Of a stretch of 64,000 bases of DNA, positions 1 through 12,639 are shown piece by piece. The stretch spans positions 142,537,463 to 142,601,462 of the forward strand of contig NC_044554.1 of NCBI RefSeq assembly GCF_007565055.1, in the 5' to 3' direction. Made by a program: the position numbers and the translations under genes. Below the pieces are notes generated by a model, which saw only the letters and a list, made by a program, of their open reading frames with translations, did no database searches and was not told the origin of the DNA. The DNA is from Rhinopithecus roxellana. Taxonomy: Eukaryota; Chordata; Mammalia; Primates; Cercopithecidae. Numbering within the stretch: position 1 is the stretch's first letter; each line of letters begins with the position of its first letter.

Positions 1-265
1 CCTGGGAAATATTGCCAGATCAAAGGTTATGCATATTTTGAATGCATTTTGCCAGGCTGCCATCCAGCAAGGTTGGACTGACATGCACTCCCCAAAATAG
101 TGTAAAGAAGTTCCTGAGCATTATAGCTCTTTCTTAACATTTGCCAGTATAATAAGCTAAAAAATAAAATTTATTGTTCTAATTTGCATTTATTTGATTA
201 CTGTGCAAAATGTTTTATATTTTGATCAGCCAGTTGTATTTCTTTTGTTTTCCATCCAATTTTCT

Positions 266-564
266 TTTCTTTTTTTTTTTTTTGAGGCTGAGTCTCGCTC
301 TGTTGCCCAGGCTGGAGTGCAGTGGTGCTGTCTCAGCTCACTGCAAGCTGCGCCTCCCGGGTTCAGGCCATTCTCCTGCCTCAGCCTCTGGAGTAGCTGG
401 GACTACAGGCGCCTGCCATGACGCCCAGCTAATTTTTTGTGTTTTTAGTCGAGACGGGGTTTCACCGTGTTAGCCAGGAAGGTCTCGATCTCCTGACCTC
501 GTGATCCGCCCGTCTCGGCTTCCCAAAGTGCTGGGATCACAGGCGTGAGCCACCACGCCCAGCC
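266..564 (-). mobile_element. AluY
   Basis: Nearly full length, with a target-site duplication around gttttccatccaattttct on both sides (247-265 and after 565). It has AluY-like 'gatctcctgacctcgtgatc'. Confidence 0.9.
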
Positions 565-626
565 AAGTTTTCCATCCAATTTTCTACTGCAGTATTTTTC
601 TTTTTATAATTGATTTATAAGAACTC

Positions 627-933
627 TTTTTTTTTTTTTTTTTTTTTTTTTTTGAGACAGAGTCTCACTCTGTCACCCAGGCTGGAGTGCCAGGGCATGA
701 TCTCGGCTCACTGCAACCTCTGCTTCCCAGGCTCAAAAATCCTCCTCCTCAGCCTCCTGAGTAGCTGGGACCACAGACATGCACCACCGTGCCTGACTAA
801 TATTTGTATTTTTGGTAGAGACAAGGTCTCACCATGTTGCCTAGGATGTTCTCGAACTCCTGGGCTCAAGCAATTGGCCTGCCTTGGCCTCCCAAAGTGC
901 TGGGATTACAGGTGTGTGCCACTGTGCCCAGCT
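627..933 (-). mobile_element. AluJ-type, full length
   Basis: A 27-base T run, then a diverged Alu ending 'cactgtgcccagct'. Confidence 0.9.
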
Positions 934-1689
934 AAAAGAACTTCTTATATTTAACAATATAATCCTTTAAGGTATACAATAAATATTTTTAGTTTTTCAT
1001 TTGTATTTTAACTCTATGGTATATCCTACAAATGAAAATGTTAATTTTTATCAATATTGTCCTTTTTGGATTCTGTGGTTTATACAGTGCTTAGAAATGC
1101 TTCTGGGTTCCAGGATTACGAAAACATAGATTATTATCTTCAAAGTACAAGGATATTATATTACTTCTGTATTTTTCAAAGAGCTACACCAATTACAGAT
1201 AACCCCACTTAATTTTAGACAGTATTTCTAAATTGTCCTTATTCAGCAAATAATAAACAATACAAATCCGAGTAAGTTTCTAAATGGATCATCATATTTA
1301 GTACATAAGTGCCAGTGAGGCAAACAGATAGCTCTATCACAGCGACTGTTCAAAAGAACAAAGAAGTTTTCATATCACTTGAAAATATAAAAATATAGAA
1401 TATCAAAGGCGGTAACTTGAAAGAAAAACAGATCCAGTTCCTCAATTCCATCAAAATGTTGTCCACATAAAGAATCAATTGATTTAAATAACAAAAGAAA
1501 CAGATCACCAAATTAATTATATAATTTATTTCCTGCATTATAGCTTTTCAAAAACCAATCGCCATCATTCCTTTCCATAAAACTTGATCATAAAATTACT
1601 AAAATCAAAATGCATTTAATCTTTTAGTATATATGTACTTGTAACAAGTTTGTACAGGTAACTAATATTTATAAATACTAAAACTTCAC

Positions 1690-1828
1690 CAGAAAGTGCA
1701 GCAAACATGAGGGCTGTGTATCCATGTTCATGCTGATGGCAATTTACATCGGCTCCATGTCGCAGTAGTAACTTGCACATATCAAGTTTTCCTTTATATG
1801 CTGCATGCATTAGAGGAGTCATTCCATT
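1690..1828 (-). CDS. ANKMY2: ANKMY2 coding exon 3 (ankyrin repeat)
   Basis: This 139-bp exon reads on the minus strand from AAT (Asn45) to the first base of Gly91. The acceptor is a pyrimidine tract with AG at 1829-1830, and the donor is GTGAAG at 1689-1684. The peptide carries an ankyrin repeat: a TPLMHAA turn-helix, the LLLRHGADVN helix-loop end, then the start of a second unit with TALMFAALSG. Ankyrin repeats bind protein partners and have no catalytic residues to check. The 139-bp length gives phase 1, so the next exon, outside the window, must begin in phase 1. Confidence 0.97.
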
Positions 1829-2004
1829 CTTTAATAGAAAGAGGGAAAAAGTTTTAATTTTACTGTTTTTTCTGTACCTATGAACAATTTCTGCAATTAG
1901 AAATATAAAACGAATATGAATTAATTAAAATGATCTTTATAATATGTATTTGTATATTTACTTCCACATTTGGATCTTCCATAAACTTCTGAGGAAGAGA
2001 TGGT

Positions 2005-2105
2005 TTTATTACTGGAGATGTTTTTACAGATTAGTAAACAGACTCACAGTGGACTTGCTCAACCTCACATGACTAGTAAATAGTGGTGGCAGGGACTGAA
2101 ACCCA
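2005..2105 (+). repeat. MIR fragment
   Basis: The MIR core-like order is 'acagattagtaaacagactc', 'ctcaacctcacatgactagt', 'aatagtggtggcagggactg'. Confidence 0.6.
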
Positions 2106-2368
2106 AATTTTCCAAACATACTTACTTTCTCAGAAAGCAAACGAAAAAACAGATACAAACACATTTTTTTAAAAGAAGGAAAATCTCAAACAATGCCTCT
2201 CAAGAGGAAAGTTGAATAAAGTATGGCATATGCATAACATGGGATATTTAAATGAATGACTTCATCTGTATGTACAGAATGGAACATTTTTCACAAATTA
2301 TTGTCAATGAGAAAAGGTGCAGGAAATGCATATTACAGTGGTATCATTTTTTAAAACCATGATTCCCT

Positions 2369-2573
2369 AAATCACACATATATTTTGATCATACATATGA
2401 TTTGATTATATGTGATTGTATAAATATGGAGAAATGGTTGGTAGTATTTAAGCTACATTGTTTGGTCAAATCACACATATATTTTGATCATACAAATGAT
2501 TTGACTATATGTGATTGTATATATATATGGAGAAATGGTTGGTAGTATTTATGCTAGGCTACACTGTTTGGTC
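2369..2573. repeat. Diverged 99-bp tandem duplication
   Basis: Copy 1 (2369-2467) and copy 2 (2468-2573) share 'aaatcacacatatattttga' and 'tggagaaatggttggtagta'. Copy 2 carries a few substitutions and small AT and TAGGC-type insertions. The sequence is AT-rich and resembles no known element. Confidence 0.9.
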
Positions 2574-3785
2574 TCCATATGCTTTGCGCATATTCAACGA
2601 AACATCCAACCTTTTATGTACTAGCTACTATTATTATTTGGTAGATTCATAGATGAGCTGTTACTGTGAGTGAATTTTCTCAGTAATGTATGCGAAACGC
2701 TGTAAGTACCAAAACATCAATGTTGTTTTGGGTGAAAAGCTCTGTAAAACATATAATCCGTTACCTTAGTGAAGCTTAGAATGCTAACATAATGTGAATT
2801 ATTCTTGATGCTTCCAAATTATTATTATGAACATAAGCCATCATCTTGTTAATGCAGTACACACTATGTTCAGAGGGTTGTGGAGACGAGAATGATAGAG
2901 AGGCTGGGACCTTTCATTGCAAAAGAGAAAACTCCGTGGAAGCAAGGGACATTGCTTGAGAGTAAGAATGGAAAAATGATAAGCAGATGATAACTTTGAA
3001 GACTCCTTTAGCTAGGAGTCTCTATAGAGATGGGATATTAGCATGCTGGGAGTGGGTGGATGGGTATGGGTAAATCTCATTGTACAGAGGCAGCCAATGG
3101 AGTGGTTTAAGGGAGTGGGAATGGACTGCATGGCCTTTAGCTTTTCAATAAGGCAAAACCATATCGCGAGCATGACTTGGGTGATATCTCCTAAAAGATG
3201 ATAGAATTTGTCCATAAGAAGCTAGTGTGTAGCCTGAGGGGTGGTAGGGGAAGGACACAGGACCATTAGAAAGGCCACCACAAAGAAGCAAACAGCTGTT
3301 TCTTTTGCAGATTTTAGGACCAGACTTCACCATGGAGTTAGTTTTTTTCTGTTTATCCAGAACAGGTGGGCAGTCAATCACCCAGCAATCCAATCCTACA
3401 ACAAGAGGTTATCTAGCTCTGAGCATGAATAATCCCCAGACTACAGAACTGACCTATAGCTTAAAAAAACAAAACAAAACAAAACACAAAGCTTTCAACA
3501 GAATGTGATGATCTGCTTAAGACCAAAAGAGATATGCAAAGCTTTTGAATTTCACATCACCAACTGTCTTTATTTTCTTGTGTTTGTGTTTTCACTGTCA
3601 TCTGTGTTAATTCTGCCCATTTACCTGTCTCCTACTACTCCCTTTCCTCTCATTAAAAAAAAAAAAATTCCTGTCTCTTTTCTCTTTCTCACTTGTTGTT
3701 TTTTGTTCACCAGCTGTCACCTTAGCTGGAAGTGGTTTTTAGAGCAACCCAATGAGAGAAGTTTCTTTCCAGAAAGGTAAATATC

Positions 3786-4092
3786 GGCTGGGCAAGGTGG
3801 CTCACACCTGTAATCCCAGCACTTTGGGAGGCAAAGGTGGTCAGATCACTTGAGGTCAGGAGTTCAAGACTAGCCTGGCCAACATGGTGAAACCCTGTAT
3901 CTACTAAAAAATACAAAAATTAGCCAGGTGTGGTGGTGGGCACCTGTAGTCCCAACTACTCAGGAAGCTGGAGAAGGAGGATCACTTGAACCGGGGAGGT
4001 AGAGGTTGCAGTGAGCCAAGATGGCACCATTGCACTCCAGCCTGGGCAACAAAGCGAGACTCTGTCTCAAAAAAAAAAAAAAAAGAAAAAGA
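3786..4092 (+). mobile_element. AluS
   Basis: Full length with target-site duplication aaaggtaaatatc (3773-3785 and 4093-4105). Confidence 0.93.
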
Positions 4093-5659
4093 AAAGGTAA
4101 ATATCCCAATCATATCATCTGCTGTGCAATCTCTGAACCTGCTCTTTTTGTCGTGTTTATAATGCAGTATATGATTTTCCCATATCAAATTTCAGTGCTG
4201 TGGTAGATGGTCCTGGGTATTAAAAAAAAAAAAAAAACTACTGATAAATAACAAATTTACACTTATTTTTCAAAGAAGTGGCTATCACATATACTTTCCT
4301 ATCTTAGTTCACTTTTGTGTTATAAGAATTTAGAACAGTGTGAAGGAAGATTATAAATTTTGACTGCAATGATTACTATTCATTATCTCGGTTCTAGTAC
4401 CACGTTGTTTATAAAAACTTTTCCACGGGCAAAGAGAAAATAAGTAATATTAATAAATTTTGATGCTCCATAGAGATATAAACCCACCATGCTATAAATT
4501 TTCTATTTATTCTAGTGTTTTTATAGTATTTCAGTGTAAATATCCAGAAAAGGAAATAATTTGAAACAATACTGCTTATCTACTAGAAGTAGAAGAGAAT
4601 ATTCCCATGTTCAAAATACATGATGCAAGTTAATTTAAAATGTTATATTACAGTTGTAAAGATGAAATAACTTAGCATCAGACAGAATATTAAAATAAAT
4701 GTCCACCTCAAACTAGAAAGGTAGTGATAAGATTTCATAAAATGTTATCATACTGTAATTCATCAATTCTAAGATACACCTCACTTTTATATTTAAAATC
4801 TCCAGAATTTTCACTTTACTAAAGTCTCACAAATTACCATCAGTTTCCACTCCCCTCATTTAAAAAATATCTAGATAAATTTTTAATCTATGGCATCTCT
4901 GATTCAATGATATGCAAGAGTAAAAATCCTCACGCCCTTGTCATTTCCCAAAGATAACCTTGCAGGTAGTCTGCTTAACTGAACTGCATGAGAAACAAGC
5001 TTCTACAATTCATTAGATACAATCACCTTAAATATAAAGTTCCTCTCCCATAATTCTTAAGTCAGAGAATTAATCAACATTAGGCTATTACACTGGAATT
5101 CTGTCATTAAATGCAGCATCCATTCAGCAAATATTTAATGAGTGTTTAATATATGTCAGGCACTGATCTATACATTGGAGGTAGCAATAAGCAAACTTCA
5201 TGCCTCCCATAGTCTAAGTCCCTGGGACTTACAGTACAGGTGACTAGATGGATAGTGATACAAGTGCTAGAAGAAAATAATATTAAGTAAAGGGGAGCAG
5301 TGCCAGAGGGAAAGAGAAGACTATTATTTTAAAGAGGACATTCAAGGAATGTCCCTCTGAAAAGGTGGCACTTGAACAAAGCCCTGAAAGAAGTTAGGGA
5401 GGCTAGGAATGCAAATAACTACAGGAAGAATGCTCCAGGGAAAGGGAATGAAAGTGCAAAAACTTCTGTGCTGTGTTCAAGGATGATCACAGAGGCCAAG
5501 TCTGTCTGCAGCCCACTCAATCTTCAGGAACACGTAGGAAGTTTCTTGTCTTGATTTTGGTACTTCTATTTGAATATTAAGTATGATGCTAAAGTTTGTG
5601 GAAGGTTTCTGCAAACCTTCTATCGGGTTACAGAAGAGTCATTCTATCCTAATTTGTTA

Positions 5660-6545
5660 GTTTATACCATCAAAGGTTATTATATCTTATAATATACATT
5701 TTAGCATGTGTTGAGATGATCCTATTTGCTTCTGTTTTATTCTGTAATATAGTGAATTACACTGAAAGGTTTTCTAAAACTGAACCATCCTAACATTCTT
5801 GGAAAAACCTTACTTGGCTATGATGTCTTATAATCCTTTTAATAGATGGCTGCATCAACCCGCTAACATTTTTAGAATTTTTGCCTCTGTATTTATAAAG
5901 TGACCTGGGTCCATAGTTTTGTGGAATTTCTTACTATTTGGCATCAGCATTATGCTAGCTTTATCAAATAAATGAGTATCTTCCCATCTTTTTCTAAACT
6001 AATGGTAGAATTAGTGTAAAATGAGAATTAACAGGTCCTTAGAGTTTGGTAAACCTTACTCTGGTTTGCAGCTTTTGAAGGTGGTAGGAGATTTAAAAAT
6101 ATTTATACAAATTTTCCTCAATTATTGATTATTCCAGTTTTTCTACCTTTTGTTTTTTTTTTTTTTTTTTAGGCAGTCTCACTCTGTCACTCAGGCTGGA
6201 GTGCAATGGTGCGATCTCAGCACAACTGCAACCTCCGCCTCCGGGGTTCAAGCGATTCTCCTGCCTCAGCCTCCCAAGTAGCTAGGAGTACAGGCGCCTG
6301 CCACCACACCTGGCCAATTTTTGTATTTTTAGTAGAGAAGGGGTTTCACCATGTTGGCCAGGCTGGTCTCCAACTCCTGACCTCAGGTGATCCACCCGCC
6401 TCGGCCTCCCAAAGTGCTGGGATTACAGGCGTGAGCCACTGAGCCCAGCCCAGTTTTTCTACTTCTGTATGAGATGAATGTATCGATTTTAATTTTCTAC
6501 GAAGATCATATGGGTTTCCACATGTGTTGGCTTAATAAAAAGTTA
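5660..6545 (-). mobile_element. Old L1 fragment (ORF2 region), split by an Alu
   Basis: The antisense sequence resembles the L1 reverse-transcriptase region, for example 'cttacttggctatgatgtct' and 'ggcatcagcattatgctagc'. It is interrupted by the Alu at 6153-6450 and resumes to about 6545. It is highly diverged, with many stops. Confidence 0.6.
6153..6450 (-). mobile_element. AluS
   Basis: Full length with target-site duplication ccagtttttctac. It is inserted into an old L1. Confidence 0.93.
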
Positions 6546-6573
6546 TGACAATCTTCTTTATAATTGCAGTTAT

Positions 6574-6680
6574 ATTTTTCTTTCTCCCTCCCTCCCTCCT
6601 TCCCTTTCTCATTTCCTTCCACCCATCTTTCCTTCCTTCCTCTCTCCCTCCCTTTCTCCTTTCCTTCCTTCCTCCTTACT
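6574..6680 (+). repeat. Pyrimidine-rich (CCTT/CCCT)n tract
   Basis: About 100 bp that is nearly all C and T. Confidence 0.92.
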
Positions 6681-6778
6681 GTTTATACATATTGTTTTCT
6701 TTCTTGTACTTCCCAAGCTATATCTATATTTCGGTTTTAAGTTGATAATTTTTACTATTTTTTCTTTCCTGTTTTATT

Positions 6779-7880
6779 GAGATACAATTCATACAGAATA
6801 CAATTTACTCAATTAATTTGTACAAATAAATGGGTTTCATATACTCACAGAGTTGTGCAGCCATCACCACAATCAATTTTTGAATATTTTCATAATCCCT
6901 GAAAGAAACTCCATACCCATTAGCAGTCATTTCCCACTTCACCCCACTCCCTTACTCAGCCCTAGTCATCCACTAATTTACTTTCTGTCCCTATGAATTT
7001 GCCTATTTTTGGTATTTTGTATAAATGGAATCCTAAAATATGCAGTCTTTTGTGACTGACTTCTTTCACTTAGCATTAATGTTTTCAAGGTTCACACACA
7101 TTGTAGCAAATACCAACATTTCTTTCATCTTTGTAACTGAATAATACCCATTATTCAGTAGTAGGATTATACTACATTTTGTTGATGTATTCATCAGTTG
7201 AACATTTGGGTTGTATCTACTTTTGGCTATTATGAATAATGCTGTTATAAACATGCATTTGCATAAGCAAAATTTTGTGTGGATATATGTTTTCATTTAT
7301 CTTAAGTATATATGTGGGATTTCTGGGTCATATGGTAACTCCATGTTTAATCATGTGAGGAACTTAGAGACTATTTTCCAAAGTGGCTACACAATTTTAC
7401 ATTCCCACCAGCAATGTATGAGGGCTCCAATTTCTTTACATCCTCACTAATACCTGCTATACCACTTTTTGATTATAGCTATCCTGGTGGATATGAAGTG
7501 GTATTTCACTGTGCTTTTTATTTGCATTTCCCTGGTGGTTAATGATGTTGCGCCTCTTTTCATTATGTATTGATCATTTATATATCTTCTTTGGAGCAAT
7601 ATCTATCTAGATCTTTGGCTCATTTTTTAATTGAGTTATATATTGTTTTATTATTGAGTTGTAGAAGTTCTTAATATTTTCTACTTACAAGTCCCTTATC
7701 AGATACAATTTGTAAAATTTTTCTCCCATTTTATAGATTGTCTTTTCGCTTTCTCGGTGATATGCTTTGAAACACAATAGTTTTTAATTTAGATTATTTC
7801 CAGTTTATCTACTTTTACATTGTTGCTTATGTTTATTTGCTTTACAATTTTTTAATTTCTGTTTTATTTTTTCTAAATCA
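6779..7880 (-). mobile_element. Old L1 (L1M-type) 3' end
   Basis: The plus strand shows the classic antisense 3' L1M sequence: 'tttattgagatacaattcat', 'cacagagttgtgcagccatc', 'ggctattatgaataatgctg', 'gggtcatatggtaactccat' and 'aagtggctacacaattttac'. It is diverged and non-coding. Confidence 0.85.
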
Positions 7881-8219
7881 TTTCTATTTTTTTAGTATAC
7901 TTACTTTTTAAATAATTTCATGAATTGAAAGCTCAGAACACCACAAAGATTACAAGTGCAATGACAAACACTACAAAATTTCTTTTTAGTATCACTTTGG
8001 CCAGCAAAGAAAGCTTTTGATAAATGTTGTACTTTCAGTTGTAAATAGTCGGCAATTTTTATTGCTTTATCTTCATTAACCTAAGAATTATTTAGAGTCA
8101 AACAAACAAATTCCAAGATATGTGCTTCATTATCTGGATTATATTTTTGTTTCTTTGCAAATGTATTATACTACATTTAGCAAAGCTGTCTGAAATAAGC
8201 TACAACTTCCTTTATAAAA

Positions 8220-8590
8220 TAGTATAATACATGGATGAATTTTTATCAATGTTACATGTAAAGAAGAAAATATACAATTTTTTTCTGCTAATATACAGTC
8301 CATGTACTGTTAATTGGGTTATCCAAATTTTCTACATCCTACGTTATTTTTTTTCTATTTAATCTGTTAGTTTCTAAAAGGTGCTGTTGCGGTCTTACAG
8401 ATTTCTTCTTGGAGCACCACCATGTTTTTCTTTATGAACCTCAATGCTTACAGCTGATAAGTTTATAAGAAAAGACTTAAGGCTATTCTTGGTGGATTAT
8501 TAATTTAACATATAAGACAGAATGTCCATATAATTATTTTTTGCTTTAAACTTTATTTTGTCTGATATTAATTTTGCTACCCATGTGTGG
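8220..8590 (-). mobile_element. Old L1 fragment
   Basis: Weak antisense L1 ORF2 similarity, such as 'tttaatctgttagtttctaaaag' in part and 'actttattttgtctgatatt'. The limits are approximate. Confidence 0.45.
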
Positions 8591-8759
8591 GTAAAGAGTT
8601 AACAAAACCCCTTTCCCTTCCGCATGAGAAATGGAAGTCCAATGAACTTCTTAGCACTAGACTATGCTACATAATATAGTCGTCCCTAGCCACATATGGC
8701 TATTAAAATTTAACTTCTAATTAATTAACATTAAACAAAATTAGAAACTGGTACTTCTA

Positions 8760-10085
8760 GCCAAGATTAGTAACAAAAGCGTCTTCCTAGAGTAACAGAA
8801 AAACAGATGAAATAACAATTTGCAAGACACTGTCAGTTAGGCAATAAAACATGTGATCCCTAAGAAAGGGAGAGCAACTGAATTGGCTCCTACAATTGCC
8901 TAGCTTATCACCTTAAGAGGGTTTCTAGGTTACAGTATATGGAGAGGTCAGCCAGACTGAGCCTGGCAGACTGCATTGAGGCAGTGGAGTTGAGCATCCA
9001 GGGTCACCAAGTTGACTTAAATTCCCAGGAAGAGTAAAAGAGAGGAGAGAAGGGAGCTGCACAGAAAGAGAATTCTAAAGATCTGCAGAGGGTTTCTTCA
9101 GAGTGTTTGGCTGGAGTACTGATCAACACACGCATATGTGGACACTACCCAAGCCTGGGCAAAGAACTAGCTGACAGCATTACAAGGAACAGCATCCAGA
9201 GCTCACACAGGGCCAGGAAGATTGCCTGTTTGACCAGCCAGGGTGGAAAACCTCAAGCATCTGAGAACATTGCAGAGAGGACAAGGAAGTGCCTTAGTTC
9301 AACACCAGGAAAAAAATCCTTCACTGAGCATTTTGCTAGTTCCACCTAACAAACATTAAAAACTAGAACTGAAATAATCAAACTGCTTCCAAGTAACTTA
9401 ACTGTGTTCACAAAAAAAAGCTCAGAAGTATTTATCAAAATATAGAATCATACAGCACCCAATACGGTAAAATTTACAATGTCTAGCACCCAATAAAAAA
9501 CAATCAAACATGGAAAGAATAAAAACATACAACCCATAAAGAGGAGATAAATCATTCAAAAGAAATAAAAACATATGTCCATCCCAACATTTGTATATAA
9601 ATGTTCATAGAATCTTTATGGTAATAGTCCCCAAACGGGAAACATCCCAAAACTCTATCAGCCGTTGAATGGATAAAAAGATTATGGTATACACATACAA
9701 TAAAAAAAATTACTCAGCAAGAAAAAGGAGTAAGATATGCTACAGCACAGGTGAATCTCTATGCTAAATAAAAGATGCTAGATTAAAAAAAAGAGTACCT
9801 ATTGTGTGATTTCATTCATACGAAATTCTTGGAAATGCAAACTTATATATTGTGACTAAAAGCAAATTAATGCTTTCTGCAGGAGTGGGTGGGGAAGGGC
9901 AGGAAGGAGAGATCACAAAGGGGTATGAGGAAACCTTTGAGGTGATGGATATCTTCATTATCTTGATTATAGTGATGGTTTTACAGGTATATACATATGT
10001 CAAAGCTTGACAAATTTTACACCTTAAATATGTATAGCTTATTGTATATTAATTATACCTCCATAAAGCTGCTAATAACTGAAAG
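8760..10085 (+). mobile_element. Old L1 with internal deletion, 5' part joined to 3' end
   Basis: The stretch 8760-9590 resembles an old L1 5'UTR/ORF1 start ('aatgtctagcacccaataaa'). It is followed directly by a 3' end at about 9590-10085 ('ttactcagcaagaaaaagga', 'gtgatggttttacaggtat', 'cctccataaagctgc'). Fragments of a hAT-like element flank it on both sides. Confidence 0.6.
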
Positions 10086-10565
10086 AAATGAAGGAATCTA
10101 AATATCCAGTTCCTCAGTCAAACTTTCCTTATTTGAAGTGTTTAATGGTCACACATGGTCAATGGCTACTGTAATGCTCAGATGTTACCATCATTTCCAA
10201 AACTTATTTTAGAAGCAACTATCCTAGGAAATTGAGTTTAGGTTCACTTAACTTTCCCTAGAAGTGAAGTTGCTGGATCAAATAATATACTCAGTTAAAA
10301 TGGATACATATTCCAAAAGTTTCTACAGAATAGTACATCAATTTACACTTAACCATTAGCATTTAAAAGTCCATTTTTCCCCATGCTTGACAAGAAATAA
10401 TATGATTTTGACTTTATTTGCACTTATTTGATTACTAATAAGACTAAACTATTTTTACATGCTTATTTGTCTTTTTTGACCTATTTGCTTACATTTAGTT
10501 TAGGAATTGTTAGGATAATATGAGCAAAAATGCTAGAAAAAAAAACTTGTATTAACAAATTTGAA

Positions 10566-10868
10566 GGCTGGGCGCAGTGGCTCATGCCTGTAATCCCAGC
10601 ACTTTGGGAGGCCAAGGCAGGAGGATCATGAGGTCAGGGTTCAAGCCCAGCCAGATCAACATAGTGAAACCCCATCTCTACTAAAAATACAAAAATTAGC
10701 CGGGAGTGCTGGTGGGTGCCTGTAATCCCAGCTACTCAGGTGGCTGAGGCAGGAGAATCACTTGAAACCGGAAGGCGGAGGTTGCAGTGAGCCGAGATTG
10801 TGCCACTGCACTCCAGACTGGGCAAAAGAGCAAAAGTCCATCTCAAAAAAAAAAAAAAAAAAAAAAAA
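10566..10868 (+). mobile_element. AluS, 55 bp from ANKMY2 exon 2
   Basis: Full length with a 24-base A tail. In the ANKMY2 transcript it is antisense and lies just past the exon 2 donor. Confidence 0.92.
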
Positions 10869-10923
10869 TTGATATATTATCTCTTAGGAAGTAAAATCCT
10901 TTATTAAACTTCTAAAATCTTAC

Positions 10924-10988
10924 CTCGTCCAAACAGTTGACACGAACATTCTTGCTGGATAATAATGTTCCAGCTTCTTGGACAGTAC
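10924..10988 (-). CDS. ANKMY2: ANKMY2 coding exon 2
   Basis: This 65-bp minus-strand exon completes Gly23 and encodes up to Glu44 (TVQEAGTLLSS...VNCLDE). It is the helical start of the first ankyrin unit, where 'VNCLDENG' bridges into exon 3. The acceptor AG is at 10990-10989 after a T-rich tract, and the donor is GTAAGA at 10923-10918. The exon joins exon 1 (phase 1) and exon 3 (phase 0) without breaking frame. An Alu ends only 55 bp into the downstream intron. Confidence 0.96.
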
Positions 10989-12069
10989 CTTGAAAAAAAA
11001 AATGAAAAGTAAGGTTATTTATCACTAGAATAAGAGAAAAATCTAACATCAAGGAAATAAACTTTAAGGAGTTATCTGTAAAAGTAAGTCTAGCCAGTGT
11101 AGGTTGCTAAGAAATGAAACATCCAATCACATACTATTTATTTTACAAATTAATTGTCCAGTAGAATAGATTTACAGAAACTAAAAACAGCTTCATCTTG
11201 TTTTTATTTTCACTGACCTTAAAGTATATATATTCCATTGGCCACATTTTCCTTTTGGCAGTAATACAATAACCACAAAGCATAAGACTTAATACTGAAA
11301 AAAATCTTAAAGGGCATCTAATCCAAATCACCATCTGAAGCTTAAATTCCAGTTAATGTAATACTTGGAATTCAAAATGCAGTCAGTATTTACATAATTT
11401 GTCAGCACCACATCTGGTGAATTGATGGCATATTTATAATAGAATGCTTGGTTTGGAAATACTTAGGTGAAACATATCTTTAATGCCTAGTACTATATAA
11501 AAGTGCTCTGTGATCAGTACTCACCACCCTGAAAGTCAACTAATGTAAACCTGAAGGTCACTCCTCTGCAAATTTGGAAAGAAGCTATAATTGGGTCACA
11601 GTTGTCAGGTTTTTCCAGTCTTCTACAAGGCATAATGACAGAAGCATACTTGCAGGAGAGAATGTTGCTATTATCATTAGCACAAGTCAGCCACACATTT
11701 TGCCAAGAAATTTCTGATTTACTGGGAAGAGAACAATGAAATTGAATGTGCTGAGGGAGAAAGGCTAAGGTAAGCCTCTCCCATAAAAGAATATAAAAGT
11801 ATAGGTAAATCTCCCAACCAGGTTGTTTCCTCTCTTTAAATTTAGACTTGTAGTGTGAGAATGTGCTAAACTCTGCTAGCCTTCTAGAGTTAAAGATGAA
11901 TGCAAAGATGAGTATGCTTCTTTCTCTCTGACCCACTTCTTAAGCAAGTCACCTGAGTTCCCCTCACCAACAGAGGAGAAACAGAAATGTCTCCTAGATA
12001 GACAGAGAAATAGCTCTGTTGGGAAAATGTCAAGTGAATGATCTACATGTCCCTGGAGTATGATGGCAG

Positions 12070-12095
12070 CTATTTATATATATATATATAAATAG
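12070..12095. repeat. (TA)n tract
   Basis: Short alternating TA run, self-complementary. Confidence 0.9.
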
Positions 12096-12639
12096 TGCAT
12101 TTTTCTGACCCTGTATTCCATCTGAAAGCAGTTAGTATCACTGGCTGAATGGCTATGAGAGGGCCAAGCTCTTGTGTGTGTGAGCATGCAAGCCAGTTCT
12201 GCATGAAACCTTATTCATACCTGTGGCTTCTCATCAGAGACTTTCTCAAAAATCTTTATAGAAGAATAAAAGCAGAGCAAAAAACCCTGCACCCCACTTT
12301 CTCTTGAGGAGGATGCTTCATCCAAATCCCATTCTCCATGGAGAACCAAAGTTATTTTCTATCTTTTTCTATCTGCCCAGGATATGTTTTTGCAAGAAAA
12401 GGAGAATACTATAGGGATTATGAGCATGTCAAAGCCTACTACATGTGAAGAGTAGAATGGGGATTAAGACCATAAACATTTGGTTCTCATTAGAGAACAG
12501 GCTGATAATTCTCTAAGATGTTTGCCCAACAGCCAACAATCTAAGTTAATATACTCTGTAAGGGAACAATATATTTTAAAGATGATGTATATATAATGGA
12601 AAACAAACTGTTCTCTCCTGCTAAACTTTCACTCAATAG

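Larger units (their letters stand above)
1..1689. other. ANKMY2 intron 3 (partial)
   Basis: This holds two minus-strand Alus (266-564 and 627-933) and otherwise AT-rich, apparently unique sequence from 934 to 1689. I see no exon signal in it. Confidence 0.7.
1829..10923. other. ANKMY2 intron 2
   Basis: This 9.1-kb intron contains a MIR-like piece (about 2005-2105), a 99-bp tandem duplication (2369-2573), Alus at 3786-4092, 6153-6450 and 10566-10868, and L1 fragments in both orientations from 5660 to 10085. The stretch 4106-5100 is AT-rich and unassigned. The stretch 5110-5560 resembles a very old interspersed repeat that I cannot name. No coding signal was found. Confidence 0.7.

Noticed and set aside
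1..1689. Search for ANKMY2 exon 4
   Set aside because: No minus-strand stretch matches the next ankyrin unit, so exon 4 must lie beyond position 1.
3241..3508. Overlapping small frames on both strands at 3145-3508
   Set aside because: No splice signals or family similarity. The A/C-rich run at 3464-3487 suggests repeat-derived sequence.
6545..6745. Leucine/proline-rich 66-codon frame
   Set aside because: It is a translation of a CT-rich low-complexity tract.
11514..11936. 140-codon open frame on the minus strand in ANKMY2 intron 1
   Set aside because: The longest non-repeat frame, but the peptide resembles no family, and the region looks like non-coding, perhaps old repeat-derived, sequence.
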